A stretch of DNA of 64,000 nt, taken from the NCBI GenBank assembly GCA_934491515.1, contig CAKSTF010000003.1, forward strand, positions 1-64,000, in the 5' to 3' direction. Position 1 is the stretch's first letter. Each line of letters starts with the position of its first letter. Positions 50,806 to 61,100 of this stretch are shown here, piece after piece. Under the pieces are notes generated by a model. The model saw nothing but the letters and a program-made list of their open reading frames with translations, was not told the DNA's origin and did no database searches. Both the position numbers and the translations under genes were made by a program. This DNA comes from an uncultured Eubacteriales bacterium. Lineage in GTDB: Bacteria; Bacillota; Clostridia; Oscillospirales; Acutalibacteraceae.

Positions 50806-51777
50806 TCAAAACGGATCTACCGGTGTTTCGTTGCTTTCTTTAACGGGTTTGAAATCGTTACCCATACCAAGACGGTTCAAAAGATCTTCCGCCGCGTTGT
50901 AACCGAGTTTCTTCTGACGGCTGTTCATCGCCGCAACCTCGATTATAACCGCAAGGTTTCTACCGGGTTTTACCGGTATGGTAAGGGAAGGAATATCAAG
51001 TCCCAGAATATCTGTGGTTTGATTGTCAATGCCCATTCTGTCGTAAACCTTGTTTACGTCCCACTGTTCAAGATTTACTATAAGATCTATCTTCTCGGTA
51101 AGTTTTACGGCGCCCACACCGAATATACGGCTGGCGTTTATTATGCCTATACCACGAAGTTCTATAAAATGCCTTATATTATCGGGTGCCGTGCCTACAA
51201 GCGATTTGCTTGATACACGACGTATCTCCACCGCGTCGTCCGCTATAAGACGGTGACCGCGCTTTACAAGTTCTATCGCGGTTTCGCTTTTACCTACGCC
51301 GCTTTCGCCCAGCAGCAGAACGCCCTCGCCGTAGACCTCCACAAGAACGCCGTGCCTTGTTATACGCGGGGCAAGGTGCAGACTTAAATACGCAATAAGC
51401 GCCGAAGAAAAACCGGATGTTGATTCCTTGACTCTTAAAAGCGGCACGCCGTTTTCTTTTGCCGCTTCAATATAAACATCGCTTACATTAAGGTCGCGCG
51501 CAATCACAACGGCAACCGGCTTTTTCCCGAAAAACTCAAGCAGGCGGTCGCGCGCCTTTTCGGGTGTAAAGCGTTTTAAAAAACTTATTTCGCTTATACC
51601 GAGTATCTGTATTCTTAAATTATCAAAATATTCAAAGTAGCCGGCAAGTTGCAATCCCGGACGATTTACTTCCATTGAGGAAATAAGTATGTTTTCGGCA
51701 GATTCGGGCATATAAAGGGTTTCAAGAGAAAATTCCTTCATTATTTCCGAAAGCGGTATGGTAAAATCCGTTTTCAC
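50806..51777 (-). CDS. hprK: HPr kinase/phosphorylase
   Basis: 323 residues from a GTG start, with AAGGAG seven bases upstream. The N-terminal Rossmann-like domain (1-125) is followed by a kinase domain with Walker A GESGVGKSE (about 155-163), HRLIADDAVEIR, and IELRGIGIINASRIFG, the HprK signature. It phosphorylates Ser46 of HPr, which signals glycolytic flux to CcpA-type catabolite control. It is the first gene of a leftward wall and sugar cluster that runs through to dnaE. Confidence 0.95.
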   Translation of the reverse strand: MKTDFTIPLSEIMKEFSLETLYMPESAENILISSMEVNRPGLQLAGYFEYFDNLRIQILGISEISFLKRFTPEKARDRLLEFFGKKPVAVVIARDLNVSDVYIEAAKENGVPLLRVKESTSGFSSALIAYLSLHLAPRITRHGVLVEVYGEGVLLLGESGVGKSETAIELVKRGHRLIADDAVEIRRVSSKSLVGTAPDNIRHFIELRGIGIINASRIFGVGAVKLTEKIDLIVNLEQWDVNKVYDRMGIDNQTTDILGLDIPSLTIPVKPGRNLAVIIEVAAMNSRQKKLGYNAAEDLLNRLGMGNDFKPVKESNETPVDPF

Positions 51778-51880
51778 AAAAACACTCCTTTTCCGATTTT
51801 AAGCAGACTATACTATTTTATTTATTATACTATACTATTCTGTAATTTTAAATATTTTTTTTAAAATAGGACAAATAAAC

Positions 51881-51909
51881 TTGCGAAAGAGGGCGAATGA
51901 TTATATAAT
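51881..51909 (+). promoter_or_regulatory. ychF promoter
   Basis: TTGCGA (51881-51886), a 17-bp spacer and TATAAT (51904-51909), 50 bp before the ychF start. Confidence 0.72.
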
Positions 51910-51959
51910 GTTTTCAGCACAGCGACGTTATTCGCCGCTTTTTCGGAGGTTTTTTTATT

Positions 51960-53063
51960 ATGAAGCTCGGTATGGTAGGATTGCCTAACGTTGGCAAATC
52001 CACCCTTTTTAACGCTATAACAAACGCGGGCGCGCAGTCGGCAAACTATCCGTTTTGCACGATAGAACCGAACGTGGGCATGGTAAGCGTGCCGGATGAA
52101 AGGCTTGAAAAATTGGCGGAGATATATAACCCCGACAAGTTTACCCCTGCGGTAATAGAGTTTGTGGACATTGCGGGACTTGTCAAGGGCGCTTCAAAAG
52201 GCGAGGGACTCGGAAACAAGTTTTTAAGCAATATCCGTGAAGTGGACGCAATCGTTCATGTTGTGCGCTGCTTTGAAAGCGACGATATTATACACGTTGA
52301 GGGTTCGGTAGACCCGATACGCGACATTGAAACCATAAACCTTGAACTTATCTTTTCCGATATCGAAATTGCCACGCGCCGCCTTGACAAAGCGCAGAAA
52401 GCCCTTAAAGGCGATAAATCAATGCAGGCGGAAGTTGACTTTTTAAAGCGGCTTATTGCCCATCTTGAAGAGGGCCTGCCCGCCAGAAGCATTGAAATAA
52501 ACAACGATACCGAAAAAGAGGTTATAGAAACAACCTCGCTGCTTTCGGCAAAGCCGGTAATATACGCCTGCAATATGAGTGAGGACGACTTCCGTGCAGG
52601 CATAGAGAAAAACGCAAACTACCTTAAAGTTAAAGAAAAAGCAGAAAATGAAAACGCGGAAATACTGCCTATCTGCGCGGCTATGGAGGCCGAAATGGCA
52701 GATATGAGCGAGGAGGACAAGGAGATATTCCTTGAGGACCTCGGTCTTGAACGTTCCGGTCTTGACCGTATGGTACAGACCTGTTACCGCCTTTTAGGGC
52801 TTATATCCTACCTTACGGCAGGCAAGCCGGAAGTAAGGGCATGGACCATTAAAGAGGGCACCAAAGCACCCCAGGCGGCAGGCAAGATACACAGTGACTT
52901 TGAACGCGGCTTTATACGTGCCGAGGTTATTGCCTATGACGATTTTATAAATAAATGCGACGGAAACATGGTCGTTGCCAAGGAAAAAGGTCTTGTAAGA
53001 AGCGAAGGAAAAGACTATGTTATGAAAGACGGCGACATAGTGCTGTTCCGTTTTAACGTCTGA
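51960..53063 (+). CDS. ychF: YchF-type translation-associated ATPase/GTPase
   Basis: 367 residues. The Obg-like G domain has G1 GLPNVGKST (7-15), G3 DIAGL, and an NMSE nucleotide-specificity motif typical of YchF's ATP preference. The C-terminal TGS domain is present (TAGKPEVRAWTIKEGTKAPQAAGKIHSDFERGFI). YchF binds ribosomes and affects oxidative-stress response. It precedes alr by 16 bp. Confidence 0.95.
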   Translation: MKLGMVGLPNVGKSTLFNAITNAGAQSANYPFCTIEPNVGMVSVPDERLEKLAEIYNPDKFTPAVIEFVDIAGLVKGASKGEGLGNKFLSNIREVDAIVHVVRCFESDDIIHVEGSVDPIRDIETINLELIFSDIEIATRRLDKAQKALKGDKSMQAEVDFLKRLIAHLEEGLPARSIEINNDTEKEVIETTSLLSAKPVIYACNMSEDDFRAGIEKNANYLKVKEKAENENAEILPICAAMEAEMADMSEEDKEIFLEDLGLERSGLDRMVQTCYRLLGLISYLTAGKPEVRAWTIKEGTKAPQAAGKIHSDFERGFIRAEVIAYDDFINKCDGNMVVAKEKGLVRSEGKDYVMKDGDIVLFRFNV

Positions 53064-53079
53064 TAAAAGAGGGATATTT

Positions 53080-54210
53080 TTGGAATTTTTACGACGCACC
53101 TGGGCGGAGATTGATATTTCCGCACTTAAATCAAACTTTGATTTTATTAAAAAGATTGCCGACGGCAGTAAGATCATGGCGGTCGTAAAGGCAAACGCCT
53201 ACGGTCACGATGCGGCTATCGTGGCGCCGTTACTTCAAAAAGAGGGCGCCGACGCTTTTGCGGTTGCCACCCTTGACGAGGCGGTAAACCTTCGCGGCTG
53301 CGGCATTACAAAACCGATTCTTATTTTTGGATACACTCCGCCGGAGGCTGCCGGCAAACTTGCCGCAAACGATATAACGCAGTGCGTATATTCCGCCGAA
53401 TATGCCGAGGCACTGGCTTACGAAGCCGAAAAAAAGCGACTTAAAATCAAGGTGTTTATAAAACTTGACACGGGTATGAGCAGGCTGGGCTTTGATTGCC
53501 GCACGGACGAGTTATGCGGCATAGATGCCGCTGTTTGCGGCGCCGCAAAACCGCAGTTTGAAGTAAAGGGCGTTTTTACGCATTTTTGCGCGGCAGACCG
53601 TGTAAAGATGACCGATGACGGTTTTACCGACGCGCAGTACAAAAGATTTGAAGCGGCAAAACAGAAATTACGTGCCGCGGGGGTAAACGCGGAATTTTCC
53701 TGCCGTAACTCGGCGGCTGTTTTACAGGACCGCGAAAAAGGCGGCGGATTATGCCGTCCGGGCATTATACTTTACGGTCTTGCCCCCGCAGCCGGAATAG
53801 ACAATTTCCCCGAACTTACCCCTGTTATGACCCTTAAATCGGTAGTTTCCATGGTAAAGGAAATACGAAAGGGTGAAACCGTAAGTTACGGCAGAAAGTT
53901 TACCGCCGAACGCAATATGAAGGTGGCAACCGTTTCGGCAGGCTATGCCGACGGCTACCCCCGCATACTCTCCGGCAGGGCTTACGTGCTTATAAACGGG
54001 GTTAAAGCGCCGATACTGGGGCGAGTATGTATGGACCAAATGGTAGTAGACGCCACCGGAACAAACGCAAAACCGGACGACGAGGTAATACTTTTCGGCA
54101 AAGAACTTTCGGTAACGAAACTGGCGGAGGCGGCAGGCACCATAAATTACGAAATAGTTTGCGGCGTTTCTCCGCGCGTACCGAGAATCGCCGTAGAAAG
54201 CGAAAAATAA
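53080..54210 (+). CDS. alr: Alanine racemase
   Basis: 376 residues from TTG 53080, six bases after AGAGGGA. The PLP lysine sits in [10 protein letters not shown] (about 34-43). The C-terminal tyrosine region is AGYADGYPR, and the substrate-binding segment is [14 protein letters not shown]. It makes D-alanine for peptidoglycan. A longer 578-codon frame in another phase crosses its 3' end; that is the extended upstream part of the glpK frame and is not a fusion. Confidence 0.95.
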   Translation: MEFLRRTWAEIDISALKSNFDFIKKIADGSKIMAVVKANAYGHDAAIVAPLLQKEGADAFAVATLDEAVNLRGCGITKPILIFGYTPPEAAGKLAANDITQCVYSAEYAEALAYEAEKKRLKIKVFIKLDTGMSRLGFDCRTDELCGIDAAVCGAAKPQFEVKGVFTHFCAADRVKMTDDGFTDAQYKRFEAAKQKLRAAGVNAEFSCRNSAAVLQDREKGGGLCRPGIILYGLAPAAGIDNFPELTPVMTLKSVVSMVKEIRKGETVSYGRKFTAERNMKVATVSAGYADGYPRILSGRAYVLINGVKAPILGRVCMDQMVVDATGTNAKPDDEVILFGKELSVTKLAEAAGTINYEIVCGVSPRVPRIAVESEK

Positions 54211-54266
54211 AAGGCTTTCGGCAATTCAATAACAAGCGAACAAGTGCGAAAGGACGGTCTTTAAAA

Positions 54267-55763
54267 ATGGGCAAATATATCCTTACCCTTGACGAGGGAA
54301 CGACCAGCGCACGCGCAATTATAACGGACAAAAGCGGCAGGGTATTGTCGGTGGCTCAGCACGAGTTCACCCAGATATACCCTGCCCCCTCTTTAGTGGA
54401 GCACGACCCCACGGAAATACTGTCCGCCCAGTACACCTGCGCCTGCGAAGCGATAATAACCGCAAAAATCTCGCCCGAGGAGATTGCCGCGGTCGGAATT
54501 ACAAACCAGCGCGAAACCACGATAGTTTGGGACAAAATCACGGGAGAGCCGATTTACAACGCGATAGTATGGCAGTGCCGCAGAACGGCGGATTATTGTG
54601 AGGAACTTATAAAAGACGGATACGAAGAATATATAAAAGAGGTCACGGGCCTTAAAATCGACGCCTATTTCAGCGCGACAAAAATTAAATGGATACTTGA
54701 TAACGTAGCAGGCGCGCGCGAAAAGGCCGAGCGCGGCGAACTGCTTTTCGGCACGGTGGATACATGGCTTTTATGGAAACTGTCGGGCGGAAAAATACAC
54801 GCTACCGACTACACAAACGCGGCGCGCACAATGCTTTTTGATATACGCAAACTGCGTTTTGACGAAAAATTACTTGCGCTTTTCAACATACCCGAAAGTA
54901 TGCTGCCGCAGGTTTTCCCCAGCGGTCACAACTTCGGAAATATCGAAATAATGAACGCCAGCATACCCGTATGCGCCGTTATAGGCGACCAGCAATCGGC
55001 GCTTTTCGGGCAGAAATGCTTTTTTGCGGGCGATGTTAAAAACACATACGGCACAGGCTGCTTTTTACTTATGAACACGGGAAACACCGCAACAAACAGC
55101 AAAAACGGCCTTATAACCACCCTTGCCGCCACGCTGGACGGCGAAACGCCGCAGTACGCGCTTGAAGGAAGCGTGTTTGTAGGCGGCGCAGTTGTGCAAT
55201 GGCTGCGCGACGAACTTAAAATCACCGATTCCGCCGCACAAACGGAGGAAATCGCGAAAAGCATAGAAAACAGCGGAGGCGTGTATGTGGTGCCGGCGTT
55301 TACGGGACTGGGCGCCCCCTATTGGGATATGAAAGCGCGCGGCAGCATTTTCGGCCTTACACGCGGCAGCGGCAGGGCACACATAGTAAGAGCCGCGCTT
55401 GAATCGATAGCCTACCAGACAAACGACCTTATAAACGCAATGCGCGCCGACAGCGGCATACCGGTTTCCTGCCTGAAAGCCGACGGCGGCGCTTCAAGAA
55501 ACGGCTTTTTAATGCAGTTTCAGGCAGATATTTCGGCAGCCGACGTAGTATGCCGCGAAAATGCCGAAGCCACTGCAATGGGCGCCGCTTTTGCCGCAGG
55601 AATAGTAAGCGGTATTTTTGAAAGCCGCGACAGCCTGCCCGACATCGGGAACGCACGCACATACGTCCCGTCCTTTACGGCTGAAAAGCGCACCCTTCTG
55701 CTTTCGGGCTGGAAAAATGCGGTTGCCGCCGTAAAATACTTTGCAAAGGAGCAGCAGTTATGA
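54267..55763 (+). CDS. glpK: Glycerol kinase
   Basis: 498 residues from ATG 54267 ([17 protein letters not shown]), the normal family start. ATP-binding [18 protein letters not shown]-like [13 protein letters not shown], and the FGGY signatures IWQCRRT-like [14 protein letters not shown] and [16 protein letters not shown] are visible. It makes sn-glycerol 3-phosphate. No glpF or glpD is adjacent. Instead the next gene, a monoacylglycerol-lipase-like hydrolase, overlaps its stop (ATGA). Confidence 0.93.
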   Translation: MGKYILTLDEGTTSARAIITDKSGRVLSVAQHEFTQIYPAPSLVEHDPTEILSAQYTCACEAIITAKISPEEIAAVGITNQRETTIVWDKITGEPIYNAIVWQCRRTADYCEELIKDGYEEYIKEVTGLKIDAYFSATKIKWILDNVAGAREKAERGELLFGTVDTWLLWKLSGGKIHATDYTNAARTMLFDIRKLRFDEKLLALFNIPESMLPQVFPSGHNFGNIEIMNASIPVCAVIGDQQSALFGQKCFFAGDVKNTYGTGCFLLMNTGNTATNSKNGLITTLAATLDGETPQYALEGSVFVGGAVVQWLRDELKITDSAAQTEEIAKSIENSGGVYVVPAFTGLGAPYWDMKARGSIFGLTRGSGRAHIVRAALESIAYQTNDLINAMRADSGIPVSCLKADGGASRNGFLMQFQADISAADVVCRENAEATAMGAAFAAGIVSGIFESRDSLPDIGNARTYVPSFTAEKRTLLLSGWKNAVAAVKYFAKEQQL

Positions 55764-56680
55764 CCTTTACGAAAAAGAATGTGAAAATGCCCTCAAGCGA
55801 CGGTGTTCACACCCTGCGCGGTATGATATTCGTACCGGACGGTGAAATAAAAGGAATCGTACACGTAGTACACGGTATGACCGAGCACATAAAGCGTTAT
55901 ACTCCCATTTTTACCGCGCTTGCCGAAAACGGCTTTATTGCCGCGGGATACGATAACTTAGGCCATGGAGAGACCGCAAACGATGATTCGGAATTAGGCT
56001 TTATCGCAAATAAAAAAGGCTATCGCTTTCTTGTGGACGACGTAGGCGCATTCGGCGAAAAACTGCGCAAAAATCACAAGGGTATCCCTTATATTCTTAT
56101 GGGTCACAGTATGGGCTCGTTCATAGCGCGCCTTGCCGCCGAAAAATTCGGTAAAAATACCGACAGGCTCATCATCTGCGGCACGGGCGGACCTAACAAA
56201 GCCGCGCCGTTCGGGCTTCTTGTTGCCGACGCGGCAATGCTTATAAAAGGCAAAAAAGGATACTCCGACCTTATTGAAAATCTGGCGTTCGGCGCTTACA
56301 ATAAAGGGTTCGAGGGCAACAGCAAGTATGATTGGCTTACAAAGAATACCGACATTATAGAAATATACAAAAACGATAAATTCTGCACATTCCGCTTTAC
56401 GGTATCGGCAATGCATGACCTTGTAAAACTCAATTTTCTTGCAAACCGCTGCGGATGGTTTAAGCACTTAAGAAAAGATATGCCCGTGCTTATGATATCG
56501 GGCGACAAAGACCCCGTGGGAGCGCACGGAAAGGGCGTTACTGCAGTTTATAAAAAACTGCTTAAAACGGGACATGGCGACGTAACGCTTAAACTTTACG
56601 AAAACTGCCGCCACGAAATACTTAACGATACCTGCAAGGAAACCGTTATTGCCGACATTCTGGAGTTTATAAACAGGTAG
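55760..56680 (+). CDS. Alpha/beta hydrolase, monoacylglycerol lipase/lysophospholipase type
   Basis: 306 residues. The Hydrolase_4 fold has [12 protein letters not shown] (oxyanion), GYDNLGHGE, the nucleophile elbow GHSMGS (about 113-118), an acidic SGDKDPVG (about 248-255), and the catalytic His in CRHEILND. It is translationally coupled to glpK, so glycerol freed from monoacylglycerols or lysophospholipids could pass to the kinase. There is no signal peptide; it is cytoplasmic. Confidence 0.87.
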   Translation: MTFTKKNVKMPSSDGVHTLRGMIFVPDGEIKGIVHVVHGMTEHIKRYTPIFTALAENGFIAAGYDNLGHGETANDDSELGFIANKKGYRFLVDDVGAFGEKLRKNHKGIPYILMGHSMGSFIARLAAEKFGKNTDRLIICGTGGPNKAAPFGLLVADAAMLIKGKKGYSDLIENLAFGAYNKGFEGNSKYDWLTKNTDIIEIYKNDKFCTFRFTVSAMHDLVKLNFLANRCGWFKHLRKDMPVLMISGDKDPVGAHGKGVTAVYKKLLKTGHGDVTLKLYENCRHEILNDTCKETVIADILEFINR

Positions 56681-56707
56681 ACAAAATAATCAGGATACAA
56701 TACAAAA

Positions 56708-56735
56708 ACACCCCGCACTTCCCGTGCGGGGTATT
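56708..56735. terminator. Bidirectional terminator
   Basis: An 8-bp GC stem CCCCGCAC / GTGCGGGG with loop TTCCC lies between convergent genes. T-rich flanks follow in both directions (TATTTAAATTT and TGTTTTTG). Confidence 0.82.
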
Positions 56736-56747
56736 TAAATTTGCATT

Positions 56748-58007
56748 TTAAAATCCGAGATAGGGAGCAGGATTTACCCTTGTGCCGCCTACCTTTATTT
56801 CCAAATGGAGGTGGCTGCCCGAAGAATCACCCGTGTTGCCCACAAGCGCCACAACATCGCCGGCGCTTACCTTCTGACCTACGCTTGCCAACAACTGGCT
56901 TGCGTGGCCGTAAAGGCTGGACACACCGTTGCCGTGGTCAATCTCCACACAGTAGCCGTACCCATAGTACCATTCGGACCTTGTAACGGTGCCTGCCGCA
57001 ACCGCCATTATAGGTGTGCCGGTCGAAGCGCAGAAATCCATTCCCTTATGTCCGCGGCCGTCGCCGAAATAGGAACTTACATTCCAAGTGCCCGAAGGCA
57101 GCGGGAAGGTGAAACCGCCCACCGTTGATATAAGGTTTGCCGCAACGCGCGGTAACGCAGTGCCCACAAGCACTACCTCTTCCGTAGCGGGAGTTCCGAC
57201 TTCGCTTACAACCGTGGTATCGCCCGACTGCTTGCCGTTTACATAAACGGTTTTGCTTACTACGCGCTTTGTACCGTTAACGCCCTCGACCGAAACACGG
57301 CGTGTGCCGGCCTCAAGGTCTGCTGTTTTTTCTTCGCGTGTGGTGTAGGGAACGATTATTTCCTCTATCTTCTCTACAGTGGTTTCAACCTGAAGTTCGG
57401 TAAGAACAGCGGCTACCTCCTGTGCGGTGGAAAGATCATGTTTAAGAAAATATCCCGTTGTAACCTCAACGTTGCCTACAAATTTTGAAGAACAGACCGC
57501 ACCCTCTACGTCGTATTGATGAAGGTACTTTTTTACCTCTTCATCAAGCGTTTCCGCATCGGACGCTATACGGGGTTTGCCGTCAATACAAACAAAGCCT
57601 GCTTCAACTATATCCGTTGTGTTTTCTATTATGGCGCTTATAACCTCGCCCTGAGTGTTTATAGAGGAATCAAGCGCAACTACCGGTGTGTACTGCGGCT
57701 CTGCCACTGCGCTTTCCACGTTGTTGCTCTTCACTATTTTTGCTACCGTTTTAATAGCGGACTCAACCGTTTCCTTGTTCTTTACCAGTGCAACGTCCTT
57801 ACCCTGATAGTTAACGCGGTAAGCAATGCGCGCACCCGAAAAAGTGAAGGTGAAAACCATTCCCAGAACCGAAACCGCCGCAAGAAAAGCAAGCAGCGTT
57901 TTTCTTTCCCTGTTGCGAAAAGCGGTGCAGAGTAAAGAAAAACCGTATTTAATTTTATTTGTTACTTCCTTTAGAAGTGGATTAACGCGATTTAAAATAC
58001 CTGACAT
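56748..58007 (-). CDS. M23-family peptidoglycan hydrolase with G5 domain
   Basis: 419 residues. One TM anchor (about 37-58), a helical region, a G5 domain (about 210-275, with TTREEKTADLEAGTRRV and the VNGKQSGDTTVVSE segment), and a C-terminal M23 peptidase from about 305 are visible. The zinc ligands are in HKGMDF (about 320) and HLHLEIK (about 397-403), with HGNGVSSLYGHA between. It cuts cross-linked wall peptides outside the cell. Two WalR-like boxes overlap its promoter. Confidence 0.88.
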   Translation of the reverse strand: MSGILNRVNPLLKEVTNKIKYGFSLLCTAFRNRERKTLLAFLAAVSVLGMVFTFTFSGARIAYRVNYQGKDVALVKNKETVESAIKTVAKIVKSNNVESAVAEPQYTPVVALDSSINTQGEVISAIIENTTDIVEAGFVCIDGKPRIASDAETLDEEVKKYLHQYDVEGAVCSSKFVGNVEVTTGYFLKHDLSTAQEVAAVLTELQVETTVEKIEEIIVPYTTREEKTADLEAGTRRVSVEGVNGTKRVVSKTVYVNGKQSGDTTVVSEVGTPATEEVVLVGTALPRVAANLISTVGGFTFPLPSGTWNVSSYFGDGRGHKGMDFCASTGTPIMAVAAGTVTRSEWYYGYGYCVEIDHGNGVSSLYGHASQLLASVGQKVSAGDVVALVGNTGDSSGSHLHLEIKVGGTRVNPAPYLGF

Positions 58008-58024
58008 TCCCTTCGCATAGAAAC

Positions 58025-58041
58025 TGTTACAAATTTGTAAC
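58025..58041 (+). promoter_or_regulatory. WalR-like box 1
   Basis: TGTTAC-AAATT-TGTAAC fits the WalR (YycF) consensus TGTWAH-N5-TGTWAH at every position. It overlaps the predicted start of the M23 gene transcript. Confidence 0.6.
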
Positions 58042-58050
58042 TACAATACT

Positions 58051-58078
58051 ATTATAGCAAATTGTTACAAAATTGCAA
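58051..58078 (-). promoter_or_regulatory. Promoter of the M23 peptidase gene
   Basis: TTGCAA (58078-58073), a 16-bp spacer and TATAAT (58056-58051) on the minus strand. Box 2 covers its -35. Confidence 0.65.
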
Positions 58079-58079
58079 C
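58063..58079 (+). promoter_or_regulatory. WalR-like box 2
   Basis: TGTTAC-AAAAT-TGCAAC has one mismatch to the WalR consensus. It lies 38 bp from box 1 and overlaps the -35 element. Confidence 0.45.
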
Positions 58080-58154
58080 CTTTTTTTATAATTTTATTCT
58101 TCCTTTTTTCGGAAAATGCCTGAAAGCCCTTTTGTAACGGGATTCGACGGAAAA

Positions 58155-58192
58155 AAACACGGACGGAAATCTCCTGTTTTCCGTCCGTGTTT
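58155..58192 (-). terminator. Terminator after polC
   Basis: A 10-bp core stem CACGGACGGA / TCCGTCCGTG with flanking A-T pairs is followed on the minus strand by a T-run (about 7). Confidence 0.88.
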
Positions 58193-58196
58193 TGCT

Positions 58197-61100
58197 TTAA
58201 AACATAGAAATCTGGTTTGTATCGGGCAGGTCACCCATGGCGCCCAACTCCGTAAGTTTTTCTATTATCGTTTTTGAAACGCCGGCCTCTATCGCAAAAT
58301 CCTCACGCGATACAAAGTCGCCTTTCTGCGCCGCGTCGTATATAGAAAACGCCGCTGCGTCGCCCACGCCCGAAAGCGAACCGAAAGGCAGCCGCATCTT
58401 TCCGTTTTCGGGAAGATACTTCACCGCGTGCGACTTTCTTATGTCTATCGGCAACACTTCTATTCCTCTTGACATCATTTCGTTGAACACAAGCAGGTTA
58501 TTGTATACGGCGGTTTCTTTGGCGGACGCCTCTTTCCCGAGTTCGGTTATGCGCTTCATTTCCGCCCTTACGGCTTCTTTGCCTTTAAGAACGGTATAAA
58601 CATCCACATCGCCCGGACGCGCCGTAAAATATGCGCAGTAGAATTCAAGCGGATAATATATTTTATACCACGCAATACGCAAAGCCGAAATAACATAAGC
58701 CGCCGCGTGCGCCTTGGGGAACATATACTTTATTTTGTGGCAGCTGCCGATATACCATTCGGGAACGCCCACGGCGCGCATATCGTCCTCCATGGCGTTC
58801 CAGTCCTCTTCGGAAACCTTACCCTTTGCTACAAGTCCTTTACGAACGGTCTCGGTTATCTTGAAAGCCCGTCCCTCTTCCATACCTTTATGTATAAGGT
58901 AAACCATTATGTTATCACGGGTACCGATAACTTCGGATATCGTGCAGGTGCCGTTGTCTATAAGGTCCTTCGCGTTTCCGAGCCACACGTCAGTGCCGTG
59001 GGAAAGTCCCGATATCTGCAAAAGGTCCGAAAAACATTTCGGGCGGCAGTCTGCAAGCATTCCCCTTACAAAATCCGTGCCGAACTCCGGCAGGCAGAAC
59101 GTTCCCGTATGGGAATTTATTTCCTCCGGACTCACGCCTAATGCCTCCGTAGAAGTGAACAGGCTGTAAACCGCGGGATCGCTCATTGAAACGGTGCTTA
59201 CCGGAATACCCGAATACTCTTCAAGATACTTGTATGTAGTGGGTACAACGTGACCGAGTTCATCAAGTTTAAGTATTGTATCGTGAATGGAATGGAAGTC
59301 GAAATGCGTGGTTATTATGTCCGACTTAACGTCATCCGCGGGGTGCTGCACGGGGCAGAAATCGTATATCGACATACCGTTAGGCACAATTATCATACCT
59401 GCCGGATGCTGTCCCGTTGTGGTTTTAACCTTTGCTTTTTCAACCATTGAAGCCAGTCGGTTCAGTTCGGCGTTGTTAAGCGTAATATTCATCTTTTCGG
59501 CATACGCCTTGGCAAAACCGAAAGCGGTTTTTTCGGCTATTGTGGACACGGTGCCCGCCTTATAAACGTTGCCTGCGCCGAAAAGGGTCTTTGTGTATTC
59601 CTGAACCTTGTTTTGCACTTCATCCGAGAAGTTAAGGTCTATATCGGGAACCTTATCGCCCTTAAATCCCAAAAAGGTTTCAAAAGGTATATCGTGACCG
59701 TCGCGGTTAAGCGGCGTGCCGCAGTGCGGACAATTCTTTTCGGGAAGGTCAAAACCCGAACCTACCGAACCGTCGGTAAAAAATTCACTGTAACGGCAAT
59801 CAGGGCAAACATAGTGCGGAGGCAGGGGGTCTACTTCGGATATGCCAGCCATATTGGCGACAAAAGACGAACCTACCGAACCACGCGAGCCTACAAGATA
59901 GCCCTGGTCTTCGCTGTAAGCCACAAGTTTTTGCGCCGCCATATACATTATCGAAAATCCGTTATTGATTATGGAATCAAGTTCCCGTTTAAGGCGTTTT
60001 TCCACTATTTCGGGCAGAGTGTCGCCGTAGGTGGCGTGCGCGCGTTCAAGGCATATTTTCCGCAGTTCATCTTCCGAGCCCTCGATAACAGGAGGATAGT
60101 TTCCGTCCGGCACCGGTATCACGTCGGGCGATACCATATCGGCAATTTTTCCGGGGTTATCTATTACAAATTCTTTTGCCCGTTCCCCGAAATAGGCAAA
60201 ATCCTCAAGCATTTCATCGGTGGTCTTAAAGTAAAGCGGCGCCTGATTTTCTATATCGTCAAATCCCTGACCCGCCAATACTATCTGGCGGATAATGCCG
60301 TCCTCTTTCCTTAAAAAATGCACGTCGCCCGTCGCGACTACGGGTTTACCCAATGCGTCCGCTATCTCTACAACCTTGCGGTTAAAGTTTTTTATAACCT
60401 CGTCGCTTGTAACGTGGCGGAAGCGGTTTTTTGTAACATTACCTTTTTTGTCGGTCTTATCAGGCAAAACGCTGTCGCGGACCATAAACTCGTTATTGCC
60501 TATCGGCTGTATTTCAAGATAGTCGTAATAAGACGCTATCTCTTTTAAAGTATCGTCGTCAGCGCCGTCCACAACCGCGCGGTACAATTCGCCCTGTTCG
60601 CAGGCAGAACCTATAATAAGCCCCTCACGCAGCCTGTCAAGCGAAGAGCGCACGGTAACGGGTCTGCCGTAAAAATGATTCAGGTGCGCATCGGAAACAA
60701 GTTCATAAAGATTGCGAAGACCCTTAAGGTCTTTTACAAGAATTATCTGGTGGTTGCGCATTTTTGAAAGTTCTTTAGGCGTTTTACCCGATATATCGTG
60801 ACGAATATCGTCGATAAAATATGACTCTACGCCGTAAATCACCTTAAATTCGCCGCCGGATTTGCGTATGCCCTTTACGGCTGCAGCCGCCGCAGGGTAA
60901 CTTTGCACTACGCCGTGGTCGGTTATCGCTATCGCTTTGTGCCCCCACCTGTACGCCTGTTTTACTATATCTTCCGCACTTGAAACGGCGTCCTTTGCGG
61001 ACATATTGGTATGGCAATGCAATTCAACGCGTTTTTCGCCCTCATGCGAATCCGTTTTTTCATACTTTTTAACGGTGGCTATGGATTTTACTTCAAGAAT

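Noticed and set aside
51800..51860. Promoter of hprK in the AT-rich gap
   Set aside because: A TATAAT is present on the minus strand but the -35 (TTTAAA) is poor and the region is generally AT-rich, so I did not list it.
54027..54266. Long frame suggesting a fusion of alr 3' region with glpK
   Set aside because: This part overlaps alr in another phase, is Arg/Lys-rich and low-complexity, and glpK has its own ATG at 54267 with the normal family N-terminus.
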